From Hydrangea macrophylla (lineage: Eukaryota > Streptophyta > Magnoliopsida > Cornales > Hydrangeaceae), in contig CM066991.1 of assembly GCA_033977485.1 (NCBI GenBank), positions 53,174,850 through 53,238,849 on the forward strand: 64,000 nt of DNA, read 5' to 3'. Made by a program: the position numbers and the translations under genes. The notes under the pieces were generated by a model. That model searched no databases, had not been told where the DNA came from, and saw nothing but the letters and a program-made list of their open reading frames with translations. Positions 58,691 through 64,000 of the stretch are shown here, piece by piece; positions within the stretch are counted from its first letter, which is position 1, and each line of letters opens with the position of its first letter.

Positions 58691-58976
58691 TTTAACTAAA
58701 ATTCCTAAAAATAAAATACTCCATATAATTCCTTCAATGCCCTTACCTACCCACTGATTTCTCAGTTCTCACTTATATTTATTTATTCCTCCTCTGGTGT
58801 TGGGTGAGACTATCAACATAAGATACTCATTTACGTCACTTACCACACCAAACCAATATTCAGAGCAATTTGCGTATAAACACACCCATTTTCTCTCCTA
58901 CCCAAATCCCCAATTCTAAGATTCATTGTTTTGTTCACAAACACCTTGAAATTTTCATCTCCATTCTGAGAAATCT

Positions 58977-59094
58977 ATGGATTTCTTAGGAGCAACTGAA
59001 ATCCAGATTCTGGGTGTTGCTGTTGCTCTTGTCGCCGTTGTTGGAGCTGCTGCTTTCCTGTATTCCTCCAAGAAACCCAAAGGTCTAAGTCTAA

Positions 59095-59138
<44 letters not shown>

Positions 59139-62100
59139 GTATACAGGTATATTTGTGGGTGAATATTGATTTCTAATGGTTTATGTAAATATCTGATTAG
59201 TTGTTTCATATGGGTATATCCGCACATCATATCCACAAAGCTAACTGTTAATCCCTAGTTTCTCAGTCCTATCAAGAATTATATCTATATATATATATAT
59301 ACCTATATGGAAAATTTTTCGAATTTTAATTATGTATAACTGAGTGGTCTAGTGAAATAGATGTGTGTACTTACAGCTTGTCTAGATCCAGAGAGTTATA
59401 AGGAATTCAAGCTTGCGAAGCGCACACAGCTCAGTCACAATGTGGCTTCTTTCAGATTTGACCTTCCTACTCCTACTTCAGTCTTGGGTCTTCCCATTGG
59501 ACAGCATATAAGTTGCAGGTATAACTTGATTGAGCTATACCTCTGACAATGCTCTTTATTAATTGTTTGGTCCATTCTGTAGTTTTAAATTCTTGGTCGT
59601 TTTGGCTGTGCGCTTGGATAATGGATTTAGAGCATCTCCAGCTGTGATATTATTTTTGGCTAGCTACTTTAGCTATTCACTTTTTAACCTCCTGTTCTAG
59701 CAGTGCTCTCCATTTTAGTGAGCTATTATTGGCTAGTAAAATCTGGCTGGCTTTTTGGAGAAAAGTTAGAATGGCTAGACAATTGACTAGCCTGCTAGAG
59801 CTAAAAAATGCCACTTTTGACTAACTAGTTTGGCTGAAAGGTTGAAACAACTATAGCTGGTCTCCAGGAGATACTCTTAATGAGAGAAAGGAAAGAAAAC
59901 ACCAAGGTAGACACATTTGTTGGTTTGGTCAACAATAAATAGCAAGGAAAAGAAAATGCGGTGAAAATAAAGTCTAACGTTTTAAATTCAAGCCCTTGCT
60001 CTTCTGTTGAGTTCCTATTATATTCTTAAAAAAATATTTAATTTCTAATTTTGATTGAGTGTGGAGGTAAAACAAGGAAACATTAAGCCTTTGTTTGGTT
60101 TGTGGATTCACTTAGGCTTTGTTTGGTTCATGGATTTCATGATGGAAAAGAAAGGGAAAGGGAAAGGGTAGTTCCCCAGTGTTTTCCCTTTTCTTTTTCC
60201 TTCATGCTTAAATTACACCAAATATTAATAATTTCTAAAATTTTATTGGAATTTATGAATGAAGGCAGGGAAATGACTCTCAACATTCAAAATGTTGAAT
60301 ATGTTTCTCAGCTTATTCTCTTTTCTTTCCTATTTTCCTTATTAATCAAACAAAGGAAAAGGTTTTCCTTTCTTTTCCCTCACTAAATCCAAAAACCAAA
60401 CAAAGCCTTAAGGAAAAGAAGAGGGAAAGGAAAACAAGAAGGAACACTAGTTCCATTGTGTGTTCCTCCATTACTTCAACACCATTAACAGTTAAAATTT
60501 TTGAAACTATAATTTCAACATAAGAAAAAGTAAGGAAAGTGACTCGCAAACTTCAATATTACTTATGTATTTCTTACGATATTTTATTTTTCTTCCTATT
60601 TTCCTCAATATTGTCTTTAGTGACCAAACAAAGGAAAATGTTTTCCCTAGTAATTTCATTTCTAACCCTCACTAAATTCATGAACCAAACAGAGCCCAGG
60701 GAAACAGTTTTCCTTCTTTGCTTTTCCATTTCCTTCTCTAAATCCTCAAACCGGACAGAGGCTTAAGCATTGTGTTTTTCAAAGTCTCTACAATTTAATT
60801 TTCGCCTACTTTATGAAATAGGGGTAAGGATGGCCAAGGTGAAGAGGTTATTAAACCATACACCCCAACTACATTGGACTCGGATGTTGGATATTTTGAA
60901 TTGGTTATAAAGGTATGTATCTGAAATTTCTAGGTTTGGATTGATTGGATTTATTTCCTATTAATGAACTATTCACTTCTATTTATAATGAATATGGATA
61001 TAATGGATATATAGATGTATCCACAAGGAAGGATGTCACACCATTTCCGAGAGATGCGTGTCGGTGATTGTATGGCTGTTAAGGGCCCCAAGGTATGTGC
61101 TGTCTTCTTTACGTATTCAATTCTGTTATGCCGTTTTGGAAATGTGATGACTTTTTGCTTTACCATATTACATGCATAAATATAGGCAATTAAGATAGGG
61201 AGAGAAAAGAATAGAAAGAGAGGTGAAAATAGATAGATCTGGCATATGTAGTTGAGGTTCATTGGTTCTGTTGTTGCCCTCTGTTGTATGACTAAATCTC
61301 ATCTCCAAATTAGATGCATACGTAAGTAGAACTTGCTCTTTTGAAAAGTAAAAGGTTGACCTAAATTGTGCCACTTAAAAGTTGAGGATGGAGAAGATAA
61401 GGAAAGAAATGATGGCAAGAAGTCATTCCATTAGTGCATTCTGGTGGTTTGATTATTGGCGATCAAATTGTACCCTCTCCAAAAGCAAAGATGCAATGCC
61501 ATACTAGCTTCTATCTCCTGTATCGAGTTAAATTTGGGTCTGTGTTAACATGATATAAGAAAACTGTTGCAAAAAATTGCTACTTCTATGATGGGATATA
61601 GGAGGTACTCTTTGTTTGACATCTAGTATGTTTCATGTGTATGCTATTGGGTGACGATGGAATCCCCCACAACCCAGTTCCTTATCGAGTACAAAGTCTT
61701 CTGGTATAACCCTGATTAACTCACTCACTCACAAACCTTGCGTAGCATTAAACCCGAATGCCACTCACGAGGGTCAAACCGTATAACATGTCTATATTAA
61801 ATGTAGCTTCTTTGTTTAGAAATAAGTAAGGTTCCTTAACTAGGTGATGAATGATTAGTCCAAGGATCTGTAAGTGCACCCTCAATTATTCAATATAAGG
61901 TGTTCTGTTGTGATAGTACTTTTAGGGCTTCTCATTCGGATAATCCAAACTATATATTGACTGTGGTATTAGACTGCTTAATCTATGTCATACAGTCTGC
62001 CCGGAACTGCCAGTCAAGTATATTCCTGTCAACTCACCAACTATGTAGGGTCCACGCAGATGCAGCAATTTTATTCTCTTGTTCTAAAAACTTACAATTT

Positions 62101-63056
62101 GTAGCATGTTTTTCTAAATGAATGAAAATGGAAAAGGTTTTGAGTATTCAGTTGACAAGTTCTAAGTTATTAGCTGGGTTTACAATAGCTGTGTATGAAT
62201 TGTATTGTTTTTGTGGTCACAAGAAATTAAACTGCAATAGCACAAAGCAATGTAATTTTTCATTGCATAAAGGGGTTCCTAAAGAGTTCATAATAATTGA
62301 TAATGCAACACAATTACCAACTCTCTTGATTGTTCATGCAGCTCCTTTGGTAGCACCATGCAATCTGATTCCAAGGAACAGAACATTTAACCAATTGTGA
62401 GAAAATTTGTGTATTTTGAGAGCAAGTGATCCTTTCATACAGACTATAGCCATATATATTGGTTATTAAAATTTAACAATCAGTAGCTCACTTTACAGAG
62501 TCACAGATTGAATCCATATATCAACCTTTAGATAGCTGTATGAATGGTTAAATTGATGGTTCTTCAAGTTAATAAAGAGAAAAAAAATAAAATAAAATAA
62601 AATTGGTAATCATTCTCCAAGTTGACTCAATATTTTCTACGTGTGAATTAATATTATGCTACTCTGGGTATGTTGTTGATGCTTTACCACTATGAAATTA
62701 TCACTTCCATGAAAGATACTTTAATCTACCCATTTTTTTGATTATACCAGGGACGATTTAAGTATCAACCTGGCGAAGTGAGAGCATTTGGGATGCTCGC
62801 TGGAGGCTCTGGCATTACTCCAATGTTCCAGGTAAGTAGTTTGAGAATCTGTTAGTCATATAAATACAATATTTGATAAGGGGTGTGATTCGATTTTGAA
62901 ATGTTATCTCTGAAAGGGATATGATGTTATTATATCGCATTCTTTTATGTTATGCTTCTATCTTAGGTTGCAAGAGCTATATTGGAAAACCCAAAAGACA
63001 AAACGAAGGTGCATCTCATTTATGCTAATGTTACGTACGAGGACATTCTTCTAAAG
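58977..63056 (+). CDS. CBR1: NADH-cytochrome b5 reductase (CBR1-like), exons 1-6, continues past window
   Basis: The FAD enzyme that passes electrons from NADH to cytochrome b5, for ER fatty-acid desaturation and related reactions. Exons: 58977-59082, 59377-59518, 60822-60912, 61015-61092, 62751-62831, 62967-63056; all have GT/AG borders and phases join, giving 196 residues so far. An N-terminal membrane anchor spans ~11-29 ([17 protein letters not shown]). [15 protein letters not shown] and [13 protein letters not shown] begin the FAD domain. KPYTPTT (94-100) is the FAD motif, GRMSHHF (118-124) the next flavin-contact stretch, and [12 protein letters not shown] (153-164) starts the NADH domain. 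[16 protein letters not shown] closes exon 6. About 85 more residues of the NADH domain are expected beyond 64000. The order and spacing fit the plant microsomal enzyme rather than the mitochondrial form. Confidence 0.95.
59095..59138. repeat. (CT)n(AT)n microsatellite in CBR intron 1
   Basis: A run of CT followed by AT a dozen bases after the exon 1 donor; intronic. Confidence 0.9.
59630..59876. mobile_element. MITE in CBR intron 2 (247 bp, TTA duplication)
   Basis: GAGCATCTCCAGC at the left and GGAGATACTC at the right, flanked by TTA (59627-59629, 59877-59879); PIF/Harbinger-type. Confidence 0.7.
60087..60762. mobile_element. Outer Tourist-like MITE in CBR intron 2, hosting another
   Basis: GCCTTTGTTTGGTTTGTGGA at the left, ACCGGACAGAGGC at the right, TTAA on both sides. 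The MITE at 60115-60407 is inserted near its left end. Confidence 0.6.
60115..60407. mobile_element. Inner Tourist-type MITE (293 bp, TTA duplication)
   Basis: Termini GGCTTTGTTTGGTT and AACCAAACAAAGCC are perfect complements, flanked by TTA (60112-60114, 60408-60410). Confidence 0.8.
61093..62750 (+). other. CBR intron 4 (1658 bp)
   Basis: GTATGT donor, ATACCAG acceptor. Open frames within (61900, 62122) have no domain. No inserted element identified. Confidence 0.8.
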
Positions 63057-64000
63057 GTAATTTAGTAGCCATGCTTTCCTGACATGTGCCATTTGAATGT
63101 TTGGATTTACGAGGAATCCTCGCTTTATTTGAGAAACCGAAACTTTACACTGACTACAAGGCACTATATTAGGTTATTACCTAAGTGGCCAAAATGTGAT
63201 GGCCTGTTTTGAAAGCTTAGGCCATTTTCACATTCCTGATCGGCTAAATCCTGTTTGTATGTGCTTGGCCAATTACACCACAAGCTCTCTTACCTGACCT
63301 CCTAGTTTGGGGTTGCTTTTTTGACCCTGATTGTGCTTAAATTTTAGTAGAAGGTGCTTTAATGTGTGTAGTGATACGCACTTCTACTTTGACGTGTTTG
63401 GTGAATCCTCCTCCTACTACTTAACTAAGACGAAAAACAGCTTATGAAGCATCTAGAGTGGCTTCTCAGAAAAGATTTCTGGCTTAAATGTAAGCAGCAG
63501 CGCCATAAAACAACTCTCACTAAACTTGTCACAACTTCTTAAATTTTAGCAGACGCTGGGTCAGAAAAACAATCCCAAACAGGGCCTTAGTTTAACGAAT
63601 TCAGGTTAGGCATACCTTTGGTGATTACACACTTATAGCAAGGTGGTGGTGTCTAAACAATACCAAGTTTGAGAGGTGTACAATTGTTAATATATTACTC
63701 AGAACAGATAAATACCAGCATTGTTATCGCTATGAACTTTTCGGACATAGAACATGTAATATTTACATCTATGTGGGTTACATGGAAAAGAAAAGGTTCA
63801 AAGTTGTTGAGTGTTTGCACTACATTTACAATTAGCGTAACTGCTGAAAGAAAGAGTAGAATATCCATCATAAGATAATAATTATTAAGAGCCCGTTGGG
63901 TTAGCTGAAATATTAAGTGATTGTTTTTTAAATGATGAAATATTAATTGTTTGATGTTTAGGTTAGCTGAAATATTGAGTGATTGTTCCAAACAAGAGTG
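63057..64000 (+). other. CBR intron 6, incomplete
   Basis: GTAATT donor at 63057; no acceptor with CBR coding sequence appears before the window ends. A possible MITE (about 63245-63590, CCTGTTTG and CAAACAGGG ends) and the start of another repeat (63890) are visible. Confidence 0.75.

Larger units (their letters stand above)
52946..58976. other. Intergenic region with MITEs, no gene recognised
   Basis: Between the old copia element and the cytochrome b5 reductase gene. Holds five to six MITEs listed separately, a cluster of GGTGAAATTTCACC palindromes, and a GC-rich patch (55120-55375, repeats of GCCCGA/CTCGG). Small open frames here (53944, 54172, 54427, 55064, 57914) show no domains and several lie in MITE sequence. 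Confidence 0.6.

Noticed and set aside
61900..62400. Two adjacent plus-strand frames of 73 and 92 aa
   Set aside because: They lie inside CBR intron 4 and have no domain or splice support.

Overview
This is a plant nuclear window, almost certainly from a dicot or magnoliid. It carries a complete TIR-NB-LRR resistance gene (a class absent from grasses and most monocots), a spliced plant NADH-cytochrome b5 reductase gene, and a dense pile of nested plant transposable elements. Only two ordinary host genes are visible: the TNL (minus strand, 10080-14927, five exons, about 1188 aa, apparently intact) and the first six exons of a CBR1-like cytochrome b5 reductase (plus strand, from 58977, running off the right edge).

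Left part (1-7430). A frameshifted PIF/Harbinger ORF1 (Myb/SANT-like) fragment lies at the edge. Next comes an old minus-strand coding relic with Gly-Gly-Gln repeats. It is split by a Tourist-type MITE (1684-2300, TAA target duplication) and by a young non-autonomous LTR element (2468-6948, CTTGG target duplication) that encodes one unrecognised GGQ-repeat protein and no polymerase. The old relic looks like a relative of that same element family in the opposite orientation. Between 7.1 and 10 kb there are MITEs and no gene.

Middle part (17045-35174). A minus-strand Ty3/gypsy chromovirus (probably Tekay-like, badly decayed gag-pol) has about 2.5-kb LTRs. A young but internally deleted Ty1/copia element (17396-25615, two 1609-bp LTRs about 1% different) sits inside its left LTR. 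Its right LTR is cut by a CACTA-like terminus, followed by an inverted LTR fragment of the same gypsy family.

Right-middle part (35175-52945). This whole stretch reads as one old minus-strand copia element torn open by later insertions. They are a 559-bp solo LTR in its left LTR, a gag-only copia element (37596-43534) in its pol gene, and a gypsy solo LTR (46382-52596) in its right LTR. The gypsy solo LTR contains another solo LTR (47371-51118), which contains a third (47500-48995). Target duplications support every one of these insertions.

Right part (52946-64000). Several MITE families (three copies of one Mutator-like family, a 10-bp-duplication foldback, a 0.9-kb foldback) lie upstream of the cytochrome b5 reductase gene, and nested Tourist-like MITEs lie in its second intron.

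The most unusual signals are: (i) the GGQ-repeat protein carried by a polymerase-less LTR element; (ii) a gag-only copia element whose Gag contains two copies of the capsid-like domain; (iii) unrelated LTR families that independently carry arrays of short palindromes built on a TCGA core; (iv) a conserved 43-codon Tyr/Gly/Asp-rich reading frame inside the gypsy LTR; and (v) an NLR whose MHD motif reads VHH.
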